Notes under the pieces: generated by a model
Database searches by the model: none
Told to the model about the DNA's origin: nothing
What the model saw: the letters and a program-made list of their open reading frames with translations, nothing else
Made by a program: the position numbers and the translations under genes
DNA from: Halomonas sp. YLGW01
GTDB taxonomy: Bacteria; Pseudomonadota; Gammaproteobacteria; Pseudomonadales; Halomonadaceae
Length of the DNA: 64,000 nt
Reading direction: 5' to 3'
Assembly: GCF_014840935.1 (NCBI RefSeq)
Contig: NZ_CP062005.1
Location: 2,790,001 to 2,854,000 of the forward strand
Shown: piece by piece, positions 19,188 through 33,018 of the stretch
Numbering within the stretch: position 1 is the first letter of the stretch
Layout of the letters: the number at the start of each line of letters is the position of its first letter

Positions 19188-20626
19188 CAGGTCTCCTTGG
19201 CAGGGTCATCGTTTGCGAGGACATCATGACGCCTGGCTTGCGGCATCAGCTCGGTCTCCCAGGCGGCAGGCATGACGCCGGGCGGAGAGAAGGTTTCGGG
19301 CGCCGCCCGCCAGGGCTGGTGGCGGGTGGCGCCTTGAGCCAGGCCTGTGAGCTCGGGTAGCCAATGGCTCACATAATCGCCAGCCGGATCATAGCGGCGC
19401 GCCTGCCAGAGCACGTTGAAGTAGCGCTCCCGGCCCGCCTCACGCCCCACGCCGGCCACATAGCCCCAGTTCCCCCAGTTGCTGGCCACGTCGAAGTCGA
19501 TCAGGCAATGCTCGAACCAGGCCGCCCCCAGCCGCCAGTCGATGCCCAGATCATGAACCAGGAAGCTCGCCACGTTCTGGCGCCCCCGGTTGGACAACCA
19601 GCCAGTCGCGGCGAGTTCGCGCATGCCGGCATCGATGAAGGGCACCCCGGTCTTGCCGCGACACCAGTCGATAAAGGCGGGGGGCGGCGCGGGCAGCGCA
19701 CGGGAGCCAAAGAGCCGATCGCCTTCCCCGCGGGCAACCCAGTGGAAGTAGTCCCGCCACAGCAGCTCGAAGATGACCCAGTAGCTCGACGCACAGGCAC
19801 CCTGCTCCGCTTCCCAGGCGCGTACCCGATCATGGACCTGGCGCGCCGAGAGACAGCCCGTGGCCAGCCAGGGCGACAGCCGGGTCGAGAAGTCGCTGCC
19901 CTTGAGGCCGTTGCGGGTCTGCTTATAGCGGGCGATGGCGCCGCTGTGCCAGAGATAGTGCTCGAGTCGCGCCAGGCCGGGCTCTTCACCGCCGTGGAAG
20001 CGGAACTCGCCGCGGGCATCCGCCTGCCAAGCCGCGGCCTCGGGGCAGAGTCGCTTGAGGGGCGGCAGGCCACGGGGCGCCCGTTCCGGCCACAGGGGCA
20101 GGGTGACCGGCGCGGGGCTAGCCGCCGGCACCGCCCACCCCGCCTCCATGTGGCGACGAAAGGCCGAGAAACTGCTCGGCAGGGCCTCGAGGGCGAAGGG
20201 CAGCGCTTCTTGCTCGAACAGGGTGCCGCTTTCGCATCGCCGAAGGTCACAGCTCGCGGGCAGCCGTTCGGCCAGGCTCGACAGGTCGGCGGTCTCGTCA
20301 TGACCGGGGGCGTCGCGCACATGAACGCGACAGACATCTAACCCAGCGGCAAGCTCCGAGATCACCGCAGGCGGGTCGCCGATGCGTACCAGCAGGTCGC
20401 TGCCTCGCGTCAGCAGCTCGCCTCGCAGGGCGATCAGGCTCTGCCAGAGAAAACTCAGCCGCGCCGGGCCGATGCGCCTGACGGTCAGCCCCGGTGCCAG
20501 AGGCGCCAGCCAGCGCTCGTCGAGCACGTAGACACACAACAACGAGGCCGGCGGCGCATCGAACTGAAACAGGGGGTTGTCGCCCAGGCGCAGGTCATCC
20601 CGCAGCCACACCAGTTCGGGGCTCAC
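19187..20626 (-). CDS. Cryptochrome/photolyase of the CRY-DASH class
   Basis: FAD-containing blue-light enzyme; CRY-DASH proteins repair CPDs, mainly in single-stranded DNA. From GTG 20626 the protein has 479 residues: N-terminal antenna domain (LVWLRDDLRLGDNPLF), then the FAD domain with RLSPWLATGCLSARQVHD, YWVIFELLWRDYFHWVARG, NRGRQNVASFLVHDLGIDWRLGAAWFE, NWGNWGYVAGVG and the DASH-like RYFNVLWQARRYDPAGDYVSHWLPEL. The GTG overlaps the DUF2256 stop (GTGA), fixing the start. A class I CPD photolyase is the alternative; the DASH-type C-terminal blocks favour the present call. Confidence 0.88.
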   Translation of the reverse strand: MSPELVWLRDDLRLGDNPLFQFDAPPASLLCVYVLDERWLAPLAPGLTVRRIGPARLSFLWQSLIALRGELLTRGSDLLVRIGDPPAVISELAAGLDVCRVHVRDAPGHDETADLSSLAERLPASCDLRRCESGTLFEQEALPFALEALPSSFSAFRRHMEAGWAVPAASPAPVTLPLWPERAPRGLPPLKRLCPEAAAWQADARGEFRFHGGEEPGLARLEHYLWHSGAIARYKQTRNGLKGSDFSTRLSPWLATGCLSARQVHDRVRAWEAEQGACASSYWVIFELLWRDYFHWVARGEGDRLFGSRALPAPPPAFIDWCRGKTGVPFIDAGMRELAATGWLSNRGRQNVASFLVHDLGIDWRLGAAWFEHCLIDFDVASNWGNWGYVAGVGREAGRERYFNVLWQARRYDPAGDYVSHWLPELTGLAQGATRHQPWRAAPETFSPPGVMPAAWETELMPQARRHDVLANDDPAKET

Positions 20627-20775
20627 GAGGCCCTCCTGGCGCGACGCGCCTCGCGGCGGCAGCGCTCGCTGCAATGCTGCACCTCATCCCAGCAACGAGC
20701 CCACTTGCGCCGCCAGCGGAAGGGACGCTCGCACTGACGGCAGGTCTTGACGGGAAGCTCGGCCTTGCGTCGCAT
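20623..20775 (-). CDS. DUF2256 zinc-ribbon-like small protein
   Basis: A 50-residue protein starting at ATG 20775 with AAGGGGGTGG upstream. It has a CxxC pair (C12, C15), the block WRRKWARCWDEVQHCSERC with C28, C35 and C39, and a very basic tail. This is the DUF2256 pattern, commonly found beside cryptochrome and photolyase genes. It is translationally coupled to the CRY-DASH gene by a GTGA overlap. Function unknown; metal binding through the cysteines is inferred. Confidence 0.88.
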   Translation of the reverse strand: MRRKAELPVKTCRQCERPFRWRRKWARCWDEVQHCSERCRREARRARRAS

Positions 20776-20815
20776 GCCACCCCCTTGGCCATGCCCGACG
20801 GCAGGCCCGCACAGT

Positions 20816-20850
20816 TGGACAAAAAAATATATAAGTACAGCTATTGTACA
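20816..20850. promoter_or_regulatory. AT-rich promoter/operator region of the CRY-DASH operon
   Basis: An AT-rich island in a GC-rich context. It contains GTACA-N5-TGTAC (20835-20849) and TGGACA-N12-AGTACA (20816-20839), the latter matching the box I recall for LitR-type B12 photoreceptor repressors, T(G/A)TACA-N12-TGTA(C/T)A, at 10 of 12 positions. On the minus strand TATATT at 26-31 of this stretch could be the -10. The match is weaker than the one at 34191-34220. Confidence 0.45.
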
Positions 20851-20881
20851 TGATAATGACCGGGCAGGAAGGCATCACGAA

Positions 20882-20905
20882 GAAGGCCGCCCGAGGGCGG
20901 CCTTC
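20882..20905 (-). terminator. Hairpin terminator after the first mrp operon
   Basis: GAAGGCCGCCC and GGGCGGCCTTC are exact complements around a tight loop, 30 bp downstream of the mrpG stop on the minus strand; the following TTCTTC is only modestly T-rich. Confidence 0.65.
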
Positions 20906-20934
20906 ACGAGGGCGAAATGCGACGAAGAGCCGGC

Positions 20935-21342
20935 TCAGCCGGCCTCATCGGACTCTCCGGGGGCACGGGCGGCATTGGCCTCGGTCTCCCGATGGCTGCT
21001 GAGCCGGTGGGTGACCGGGTCATAGTTGGGCCTGAGCTCATCTTTGATCGTGCCGCTCCACAGGCGCGTGCCGACGAAGTACCCCGCCCGCCCGATCACA
21101 TGGGCGGCCACCGGTGCGGTCAGCAGGATGAAGAGTATGACCCCGAAGGCCCGGGCCACCACGGCCTCGACGGCGAAATGCAGCGCCACCGCCAGCATGA
21201 TCAACGAGACACCGAGGGTCGCGGCCTTGGTGGTGGCGTGCATGCGAGTCATCAGGTCGGGCAGGCGCAGCACGCCGAGGGCGGCCACCAGCATGAAGGC
21301 GGACCCGGCCAGGATCAGGACGCTCTCGATCGGTTCAATCAT
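20935..21342 (-). CDS. mrpG: Mrp antiporter subunit G (operon 1)
   Basis: Small membrane subunit of the hetero-oligomeric Na+/H+ antiporter. The 135 residues show three hydrophobic helices and the PhaG/MnhG hallmark VLRLPDLMTRMHATTKAATLGVSL. The C-terminal 30 residues are hydrophilic and acidic. ATG 21342 overlaps the mrpF stop by 8 bp. Last gene of the seven-gene operon and closed by the hairpin at 20882-20905. Confidence 0.95.
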   Translation of the reverse strand: MIEPIESVLILAGSAFMLVAALGVLRLPDLMTRMHATTKAATLGVSLIMLAVALHFAVEAVVARAFGVILFILLTAPVAAHVIGRAGYFVGTRLWSGTIKDELRPNYDPVTHRLSSHRETEANAARAPGESDEAG

Positions 21343-21604
21343 CCCGCGGCCCTCCTCGCTCCAGGAAACGGGCGAAGCCGATGGTGGCCATGAAGGCCAT
21401 CAGCGCCATGACGATGGCCACATCCAGCAGGCTCGGCACATCGGTGGCGATGGCAATCAGGCCGATCATGCCGACGAGGATCGCCGAGAAGAGCTCCAGC
21501 GCTACCACCCGGTCCGGCAGGCTGGGGCCTCGATAGAGGCGCACGAAGGCCAGGCACAGTGCCAGCGCCATCATGGCAAGACTCACAAGGATGATGCTCG
21601 ACAA
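21335..21604 (-). CDS. mrpF: Mrp antiporter subunit F (operon 1)
   Basis: 89 residues, three transmembrane helices, with the MrpF signature RLYRGPSLPDRVVALELFSAILVGMIGL. The start is TTG at 21604, supported by a strong GGAGGAGA eight bases upstream; no ATG gives a complete first helix. It lies 18 bp after mrpE and overlaps mrpG. Confidence 0.93.
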   Translation of the reverse strand: MSSIILVSLAMMALALCLAFVRLYRGPSLPDRVVALELFSAILVGMIGLIAIATDVPSLLDVAIVMALMAFMATIGFARFLERGGPRDD

Positions 21605-21622
21605 GGGACTCTCCTCCCGTCG

Positions 21623-22096
21623 CTAGTGAAACAGGGCCAGTGCCCGGCGCTCCAGTTCGGCCAGGCTGCGCCGAAGCGCCGGCTCGTCGTCCAGGAACAT
21701 GGCATGGATATAGAGCACCTGCCGATCGTCGGACACGTCCAGGCTCAGGGTCCCCGGTGTCAGCGAGATGAGGTTGGCGACGAAGGCGATCTCGAACTCG
21801 GTCCTGGCCTTCAGCGGCATGGCGATCACCCCCGGCGTCATGTACCAGGGCGGCGTCACGATGTCATAGGCGACCTTGAGGTTGGCGGCCACCAGCTCCT
21901 TGAGGAAGAAGCCGATGAAGCGGACCAGGCGCGGCAGGCGCTGCGCATAGCCGGCCAGGGCCGGCACCTGAGGCTGGATAAGCGCCAGCGCCAGATAGCC
22001 GAAGACCAGCCCGGCCAGCAGGCTGCCCCCGCTGAAGTCGCCGGTGAGCACCACCCAGGCCACGCCGAGCAACAGGTTCCAGGCGGCTCCGGTCAT
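21623..22096 (-). CDS. mrpE: Mrp antiporter subunit E (operon 1)
   Basis: 157 residues starting at ATG 22096, which overlaps the mrpD stop by four bases. Two or three N-terminal helices are followed by a cytoplasmic domain with the MrpE motif [28 protein letters not shown]. MrpE is needed for assembly and activity of the complex. A longer in-frame start at 22258 lies inside mrpD and is rejected. Confidence 0.94.
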   Translation of the reverse strand: MTGAAWNLLLGVAWVVLTGDFSGGSLLAGLVFGYLALALIQPQVPALAGYAQRLPRLVRFIGFFLKELVAANLKVAYDIVTPPWYMTPGVIAMPLKARTEFEIAFVANLISLTPGTLSLDVSDDRQVLYIHAMFLDDEPALRRSLAELERRALALFH

Positions 22097-23610
22097 GGCA
22101 TCTCCTCCCCGGTTGCGCCTAGCACGGCCTCGATATAGCGATCGGGCGCCAGCAGCTGACCCGCAGAGGCCTCGGCCAGGGCATAGAGGGGCTCGGCGTT
22201 GAGGCCGATGAACAGGGTACAGAGCGAGAGCCCTACCACCGGCGTGGCCATCAGCCACATCTCCCGCTGGCCCACCGCCCTGAGGGCGCCGGCGTCCTCT
22301 TCCTCAGGCGGCGCCTTCCAGAACACCTCGGCCCAGATCTTGATCATCGAATAGAGCGTCAGCAGCCCCACTAGCAGGGCGATGAAGGTCACCCCATAGG
22401 CCTCTGCCTCGAGGCCGGCGCGGATGACGATGAACTTGGCGAAAAAACCAGAGAGGGGCGGCATGCCCGCCAGCGACAACGCCGGGATCAGGAACAGCAC
22501 GGCAAGCCAGGGGTGGCTGCGATACAGCCCGCCCAGCGACTCGAGCCGATAGCTGCCCTGGAGCCGGTGGACGATGCCGCTGATCAGGAAGAGGGTCGTC
22601 TTCACGATGATGTGGTGCATGATGTAGAAGACCCCGCCGATGATCGCCAGCGGCGTGAACAGCGCCAGCCCCAGGAGCATGTACCCGATCTGGCTGACGA
22701 TATGGAAGGACAGGATGCGCCGGAACTCGAACTGCGCCGCCGCCCCCAGCACCCCGGAGAGCATGGTCAGGCCGGCGCCCCACAGCAGAATCTCGTGGGT
22801 ATAGCCCGGGCTTTGGTGAAAGATCAGCGTGAAGACCCGAAACAGCGCATAGACGCCGACCTTGGTCAGCAGGGCGGCGAACAGCGCCGAGACCGCCACC
22901 GGCGGGGTGTGATAGGAGGCCGGCAGCCAGAAAAACAGGGGAAAGGCGGCGGCCTTGATGCCGAAGGCCACCATGAACATCATCGCCAGGACATCGGCCA
23001 TGCCGCCGTCCTCGCGGGTCGCCAGACGGCGGGCGATGTCGGCCATGTTGAGCGTGCCCACCATGCCGTAGAGCAGCCCCACCGCGACCAGGAAGATCAC
23101 CGAGGAGACCAGGTTAAGCGTGACGTACTTGATCGCCCCTTCCATCTGCGCCTTCTCGCTACCCAGGATCAGCAACGCGAAGGAGGCCACCAGCATCACT
23201 TCAAACCAGACATAGAGGTTGAAGATGTCGCCGGTGAGAAAGGCGCCGGCCACGCCGGCCAGCAGCAGATGCATCAAGGGAAAGTAGCCATAGGCCTCGT
23301 GACCGCGTCCCACCGTCGCCAGCGAGAAGAGCGCCACCGCGAAGCCGATCATGCCGGTGAGCACCACCATGATCGCGCCGAGCAGGTCGGCCACCAGGCT
23401 GATGCCGAAGGGGGCCGCCCAGCCGCCCATGTGCATGACCTGGATGCCGTCGCCCCGTACCGTGGCGAGCAGCCACAGGCTGGTGACCAGCAGGCCGGCC
23501 GTCCCGGCCACCGCGATGAATCGCTGCATGCTGCGGGAGCGCCAGAACACCAATGAGACGGCGCCCGCGAACAGCGGGATGAGAATGGGCAGCGCGACCT
23601 GGGGCATCAT
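22093..23610 (-). CDS. mrpD: Mrp antiporter subunit D (operon 1), NuoN/M-like
   Basis: 505-residue polytopic subunit homologous to the proton-pumping antiporter-like subunits of complex I. The membrane glutamate in [13 protein letters not shown] (about residue 137) and lysines in the central helices ([28 protein letters not shown]) are the residues used for ion transfer in this family. Overlaps of four bases with both mrpC and mrpE suggest tight coupling. Confidence 0.95.
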   Translation of the reverse strand: MMPQVALPILIPLFAGAVSLVFWRSRSMQRFIAVAGTAGLLVTSLWLLATVRGDGIQVMHMGGWAAPFGISLVADLLGAIMVVLTGMIGFAVALFSLATVGRGHEAYGYFPLMHLLLAGVAGAFLTGDIFNLYVWFEVMLVASFALLILGSEKAQMEGAIKYVTLNLVSSVIFLVAVGLLYGMVGTLNMADIARRLATREDGGMADVLAMMFMVAFGIKAAAFPLFFWLPASYHTPPVAVSALFAALLTKVGVYALFRVFTLIFHQSPGYTHEILLWGAGLTMLSGVLGAAAQFEFRRILSFHIVSQIGYMLLGLALFTPLAIIGGVFYIMHHIIVKTTLFLISGIVHRLQGSYRLESLGGLYRSHPWLAVLFLIPALSLAGMPPLSGFFAKFIVIRAGLEAEAYGVTFIALLVGLLTLYSMIKIWAEVFWKAPPEEEDAGALRAVGQREMWLMATPVVGLSLCTLFIGLNAEPLYALAEASAGQLLAPDRYIEAVLGATGEEMP

Positions 23611-23954
23611 GTGTCAGTGTCCTTCATCTGATCCAGATCATCGGCGCCCACGATCTCCCAGGCGCGACGCACCAGCACCACGGCGAAGGACAGCACCCCG
23701 AAGGCGATGACGATCGCCGTGAGCACCAGCGCCTGAGGCAGCGGGTCGGCCACCGCCGCCTCGGGGGCGGCCAGGCCCTTCGGCACCAGGGGCGGGGCGC
23801 CCCGCACCATCCCCGCCGTGGCGAAGATCAGGAGGTTGGCGGCATTCGAAAGCAGGATCAGCCCGATCACCAGCTTGACGATCGAGCGCCGCAGCATCAT
23901 GTAGATGGCGGCGGCAAACAGGATGCCGATGGTGATAGCCATCAAGGGCTCCAT
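23607..23954 (-). CDS. mrpC: Mrp antiporter subunit C (operon 1), NuoK-like
   Basis: 115 residues, three helices, with the NuoK/MrpC pattern [18 protein letters not shown] and [23 protein letters not shown] precedes ATG 23954. It is 9 bp after mrpB and overlaps mrpD by four bases. Confidence 0.94.
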   Translation of the reverse strand: MEPLMAITIGILFAAAIYMMLRRSIVKLVIGLILLSNAANLLIFATAGMVRGAPPLVPKGLAAPEAAVADPLPQALVLTAIVIAFGVLSFAVVLVRRAWEIVGADDLDQMKDTDT

Positions 23955-23963
23955 GGGATCTCC

Positions 23964-24420
23964 TTAACCGTCGTGGTTGGCCGGGTCGTGGTCGGTCTGC
24001 TCATGGTCGGCGTGGTCGGTATCGACCAGGGCGGTGATGGCGGTCAGCACCGAGCCCACCACCACCAGGTAGACGCCGATATCGAAGATCAGGGGCGTCG
24101 AGGCCTTGAAATCGATGACCGGAATCGTCCACCACTGGGCGGTGAAGAACGGCTCGCCGGCCCACCAGCCGGGCAGCGTCGAGATCACGCCGAACAGGAG
24201 CCCCATGCCGATCAGGTCGCGGGGCGACACCTTCAGCATCTCGGCCAGCGCATGCCGTCCCTGGGAAAAGAGGTAGAGGGCGAAGGCGCCCGCGGCCACC
24301 AGTCCGGCGATGAAGCCGCCGCCCGGCTCGTCGTGCCCCCGCAGCAGCAGGAACACCGAGAACAGCAGCTGCAGCGGTAGCAGCAGGCGTGCCGCCGCAT
24401 TGAGGATCAGGGTGCCCGAT

Positions 24421-24428
<8 letters not shown>
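23964..24428 (-). CDS. mrpB: Mrp antiporter subunit B (operon 1)
   Basis: 154 residues from ATG 24428, overlapping mrpA by 8 bp. The MnhB domain is clear: [23 protein letters not shown] and [14 protein letters not shown]. The C-terminal 20 residues are an unusual His/Asp-rich tail ([19 protein letters not shown]) that could bind metal or simply reflect halophile acidification. In operon 2 the equivalent domain is fused to MrpA. Confidence 0.94.
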
Positions 24429-26766
<2,338 letters not shown>

Positions 26767-26832
26767 GCAGATGCACCTCCCTCGCCAGTGGAGGAATCCG
26801 GCGCGATAGACCCGCCGATTCGCTTGGCCGAG

Positions 26833-26860
26833 TCTATAGAGATAACGCATTGAAAGGCAA
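26833..26860 (-). promoter_or_regulatory. Candidate promoter of mrp operon 1
   Basis: On the minus strand TTGCCT (26860-26855), a 16-bp spacer and TATAGA (26838-26833) lie about 70 bp before the mrpA start. This is a reasonable sigma-70 promoter by sequence alone. Confidence 0.5.
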
Positions 26861-27014
26861 GGAGGCAGCGAGCGGGCGAGCTTTGAGGTAGAGTGGCAAC
26901 TTAGCCATGGGAGGGCAGGCGCCCCGCCCCGGGGCGCCCATGATCATCGGTCACGGACGTCTCCTTAGTGCGCCTGTCGCTCCTGTATCACGTCCCGTGC
27001 AGGAAGACCGATCG

Positions 27015-29848
<2,834 letters not shown>

Positions 29849-29849
<1 letters not shown>

Positions 29850-30193
29850 TGGAAAGCCTCTATGCCATCACCACCGGCGTGCTGACCGCCTGTGGCCTCT
29901 ATCTGGTATTGCGCGGCAGCACCTTTCCGGTGGTGGTCGGCCTGACCCTGCTCTCCTATGCGGTGAACCTCTTTCTGTTCTCCATGGGCGGGCTGACCAC
30001 CGACGGCGCCGCCATCCTCGACGGGGCGGGCGACTACGCGGACCCGCTGCCTCAGGCGCTGGTACTGACCGCCATCGTGATCGGCTTCGCCATGACCGCC
30101 TTCGTGGTGATCCTGGCCATGCGGGCCCGCAGTGAGGCCGGCAACGATCACGTAGACGGTCGCCGGCATGAAGACGGGGAGGGCCGCTCGTGA
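29849..30193 (+). CDS. mrpC: Mrp antiporter subunit C (operon 2)
   Basis: 114 residues from ATG 29849 (AAGGAGA upstream; TGATG overlap with the A/B gene). Three helices, with GLTLLSYAVNLFLFSMGGL and [23 protein letters not shown] as in NuoK/MrpC. The last 20 residues are charged. Four-base overlap with mrpD. Confidence 0.95.
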
Positions 30194-31701
30194 TGCAGCA
30201 TCTGATCGTCCTGCCCGTGGTGCTGCCGCTGATCGCCGGCATCCTGCTGCTGTACCGCGGCCATGGCGCCACCCACTTCAAACGCCTGGTGGGAGGCCTG
30301 GCCACCGCCCTGCTGGTGGTGATCGGCATCGTGCTGGTGGCGCGCGCCAGCAGCGGCGAGATCACCTACTATGCCTTGGGCGACTGGCAGCCGCCCTTCG
30401 GCATCGTGCTGGTGCTCGACCGGCTATCCGCCATGATGGTGCTGCTCACCGCAGTGCTCGCCCTGGGCGCCGTGGTGTTCGCCAGCGCCGGCGACGACGA
30501 ACGGGGCAGCAACTTCCACGGCCTCTTCCAGTGGCAGCTGATGGGCATCAACGGCGCCTTCCTCACCGGCGACCTGTTCAACCTGTTCGTGTTCTTCGAG
30601 GTGCTGCTGCTGGCCTCCTACGCCCTGCTGCTGCACGGCGGCGGCAAGGCACGCATCATGGCCGGAGTGCACTATGTGGTGCTCAACCTGGCCGGCTCCT
30701 CGCTGTTCCTGATCGCGGTGGGGGTGCTCTATGGCGCCACCGGCACCCTGAACATGGCCGATATGGCCATGCGCCTGGGCGAGCTGCCCGCGGAGCGGGC
30801 CGGGCTGGTCACCGCCGGCGGCCTGATGCTGCTGGTGGTCTTCGGCCTCAAGGCCGCGATCCTGCCCCTCTACTTCTGGCTGCCCCGCGCCTATGCCGCC
30901 GCCCCGGCCCCGGTCGCGGCGCTGTTCGCGATCATGACCAAGGTCGGCATCTACGCCATCCTGCGGGTCTATTCGCTGGTCTTCGGCGACGAGGCCGGCG
31001 CCCTGGCCCAGCTGGGCCAGGGCTGGGTCTGGTGGCTGTCGCTGGGCACCCTGGCGGCGGCCGGGGTAGGCGTGCTGGCCGCCCGCGACCTGCGCCTGCT
31101 GGTGGCCTACCTGGTGCTGGTCTCGGCGGGCACCCTGCTGGCCGGCATCGGCATGGGCTCGCCATCCGCCATCGCCGCCCTGCTCTACTACCTGCTGCAT
31201 ACCACCCTGGTCACCGGCGGCCTCTTCCTGCTGGCCGAGCTGATCGGGGTGCAGCGTGGCAAGGCCGGCACCCGGCTGGTCAAGGGCCGCCCGCTGCGCA
31301 ACGGCGGCCTGCTCGCCGGCCTGTTCCTGATGGGCGCCGCGGCGGTGGCCGGTTTGCCGCCCCTGTCCGGCGCCATCGGCAAGGCCCTGCTGATGATGGC
31401 GGCGAGCCCCGCCCAGCAGCCCTGGCTGTGGCCGCTGCTGCTGCTGGTGGGACTCTGTTCGCTAGTGGCACTGTCCCGTGCCGGCTCGACGCTGTTCTGG
31501 CGCAGCCATGAGGGCGAACCCAGCGATACGCCGCTGAAGCGGCGTCAGCTGTTCGGCGTGCTGTGGCTGCTCGGCGCCTCCCCGCTGCTGGTGGCCCTGG
31601 CCGGCCCGGTCAGCGACTATACCCGGGCGACCGCCGACCAGCTGGCCGCACCCCAGATGATGATCGATGCGCTGATCAACGACGCAGGAGACACGCCATG
31701 A
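30190..31701 (+). CDS. mrpD: Mrp antiporter subunit D (operon 2), NuoN/M-like
   Basis: 503 residues. Conserved FFEVLLLASYALLLHG with the membrane glutamate, then FGLKAAILPLYFWLPRAYAAAPAPVAALFAIMTKVGIYAILRVYSL, whose lysines belong to the ion path. Sequence identity to the operon 1 MrpD is clearly partial, so the two systems are old paralogues or independently acquired, not a recent duplication. Confidence 0.95.
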   Translation: MMQHLIVLPVVLPLIAGILLLYRGHGATHFKRLVGGLATALLVVIGIVLVARASSGEITYYALGDWQPPFGIVLVLDRLSAMMVLLTAVLALGAVVFASAGDDERGSNFHGLFQWQLMGINGAFLTGDLFNLFVFFEVLLLASYALLLHGGGKARIMAGVHYVVLNLAGSSLFLIAVGVLYGATGTLNMADMAMRLGELPAERAGLVTAGGLMLLVVFGLKAAILPLYFWLPRAYAAAPAPVAALFAIMTKVGIYAILRVYSLVFGDEAGALAQLGQGWVWWLSLGTLAAAGVGVLAARDLRLLVAYLVLVSAGTLLAGIGMGSPSAIAALLYYLLHTTLVTGGLFLLAELIGVQRGKAGTRLVKGRPLRNGGLLAGLFLMGAAAVAGLPPLSGAIGKALLMMAASPAQQPWLWPLLLLVGLCSLVALSRAGSTLFWRSHEGEPSDTPLKRRQLFGVLWLLGASPLLVALAGPVSDYTRATADQLAAPQMMIDALINDAGDTP

Positions 31702-32195
31702 TCAAGCCCCGTCCCTGGCTCCCCACGCCCCTGCTTTCGATCCTGCTGCTGGTGGTCTGGCTGCTGCTGGCGCGCAGCACCGCCTTCGGCCAGGTGTTGC
31801 TGGGCGGATTCCTGGCGATCGTGATTCCCCTGGCCACCCACCGCTTCTGGGATGCCCAGCCTCACGTGGCCAAGCCCTTCCTGCTGCTGCGGTTCGTGCT
31901 GCGGGTGCTCTGCGACATCCTCGTCGCCAACATCGAGGTGGCCTGGCTGATCATCAATCCATGGCGGCGGCTGCGGCCCCACTTCGTGGAATACCCCCTG
32001 ATGCTCGAGGACCGCTTCACCATCACGCTGCTGGCCAACACCATCAGCCTCACGCCGGGCACGGTGTCGACCAACCTGCGCCTGGATGGCAAGACGCTGT
32101 TGATTCACGCCCTGGACGTAGACGACGAGGAGGCACTGATCGCCCATATCCGCCGACGCTACGAACAGCCGCTCAAGGAGATCTACGAATGCTAG
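31698..32195 (+). CDS. mrpE: Mrp antiporter subunit E (operon 2)
   Basis: 165 residues from ATG 31698, overlapping mrpD by four bases (CAGGAGAC upstream). Two N-terminal helices, then the cytoplasmic MrpE domain with TITLLANTISLTPGTVSTNLRLDGKTLLIHALDVDDEE. The stop overlaps the mrpF start by seven bases. Confidence 0.94.
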   Translation: MIKPRPWLPTPLLSILLLVVWLLLARSTAFGQVLLGGFLAIVIPLATHRFWDAQPHVAKPFLLLRFVLRVLCDILVANIEVAWLIINPWRRLRPHFVEYPLMLEDRFTITLLANTISLTPGTVSTNLRLDGKTLLIHALDVDDEEALIAHIRRRYEQPLKEIYEC

Positions 32196-32458
32196 ACACT
32201 GCCCTGTGGATCAGCATGGCACTGGTGGTCGCGGCCCTGCTGCTCAACGTCTACCGCCTCGCGGTCGGGCCGGACATGCCCGACCGGCTCCTGGCCTTGG
32301 ATACCATGTACGTGAATTCCATCGCCCTGATCGTGCTGATGGGACTATGGCTGAACACCAAGACCTACTTCGAGTCGGCGCTGCTGATCGCCATGCTCGG
32401 TTTCATCAGTACCGTGGCGGTCTGCAAGTACCTGTTGCGCGGCGACATCATCGAATAG
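32189..32458 (+). CDS. mrpF: Mrp antiporter subunit F (operon 2)
   Basis: 89 residues read from ATG 32189: MLDTALWISMALVVAALLL, then VYRLAVGPDMPDRLLALDTMY, the MrpF hallmark, and a last helix containing LLIAMLGFISTVAVCKYLLR. AAGGAG sits six bases before the start, inside the end of mrpE. Eight bases separate it from mrpG. Confidence 0.94.
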   Translation: MLDTALWISMALVVAALLLNVYRLAVGPDMPDRLLALDTMYVNSIALIVLMGLWLNTKTYFESALLIAMLGFISTVAVCKYLLRGDIIE

Positions 32459-32466
32459 GAGGCGTC

Positions 32467-32859
32467 ATGACGCTGTATGTGATTCTGGAAGGCGTGATCG
32501 CCTTCCTGCTGGTCGCCGGTGGCGCATTCGCCTTCATCGGCTCGCTGGGCATGGCCCACCTGCGGGATTTCTACATGCGCCTGCACGGCCCCACCAAGGC
32601 CACCACCCTGGGCATCGGCTGCATGCTGATCGCCTCGATGCTCTATTTCTGGGTCCTCGAGGGCAAGCCCGACATTCAGGAAATGCTGATCACGCTGTTC
32701 CTGTTCATCACCGCCCCGGTCAGCGCGCACCTGCTCGCCAAGACCGGCCTGCACCTGAAGCTCAGGCACGCCGACAAGACCCGAGGCAAGCCGGTGGAAC
32801 TGCAGCGCGAGGAGGTCGGCGAGAAGCCGGTGCTGCACCCGGACAGGGGGCATGGCTGA
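32467..32859 (+). CDS. mrpG: Mrp antiporter subunit G (operon 2)
   Basis: 130 residues from ATG 32467 (AGGAGG upstream). Three helices with LGMAHLRDFYMRLHGPTKATTLGIG, the MrpG signature, and a hydrophilic tail ending HPDRGHG. Directly after the TGA at 32857-32859 the same frame encodes a His-rich pentapeptide repeat, so the tail may have been longer in an ancestor or be extended by readthrough; see the repeat at 32865-32939. Confidence 0.94.
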   Translation: MTLYVILEGVIAFLLVAGGAFAFIGSLGMAHLRDFYMRLHGPTKATTLGIGCMLIASMLYFWVLEGKPDIQEMLITLFLFITAPVSAHLLAKTGLHLKLRHADKTRGKPVELQREEVGEKPVLHPDRGHG

Positions 32860-32864
32860 TCCTG

Positions 32865-32939
32865 CCCGCCCCACCAGGACCCGCACCACCAGGGCCCGCA
32901 CCACCACGACCCGCACCACCACGACCCGCACCATCACAA
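32865..32939 (+). repeat. Five 15-bp tandem repeats in frame with mrpG after its stop
   Basis: Unit CCCGCACCACCACGA, five copies starting at 32865, 32880, 32895, 32910 and 32925, the middle ones identical. In the mrpG frame they read PHQD-PHHQG-PHHHD-PHHHD-PHHHN after S-C-P. The period of exactly five codons suggests former or conditional coding; in a second frame (ATG 32852) they would read Thr/Arg-rich repeats. Confidence 0.9.
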
Positions 32940-32940
32940 T

Positions 32941-32969
32941 AAGGCCCCGTACATCGCGTTCGGGGCCTT
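32941..32969. terminator. Hairpin between mrpG (operon 2) and hemH
   Basis: AAGGCCCCG and CGGGGCCTT form a 9-bp stem around an 11-nt loop between convergent genes, suited to terminate both transcripts; only short T runs follow. Confidence 0.65.
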
Positions 32970-33018
32970 CGTCTATCGGGACGGCGCCGCGCCGGCGCTC
33001 TTCATACTCATACCGGGC

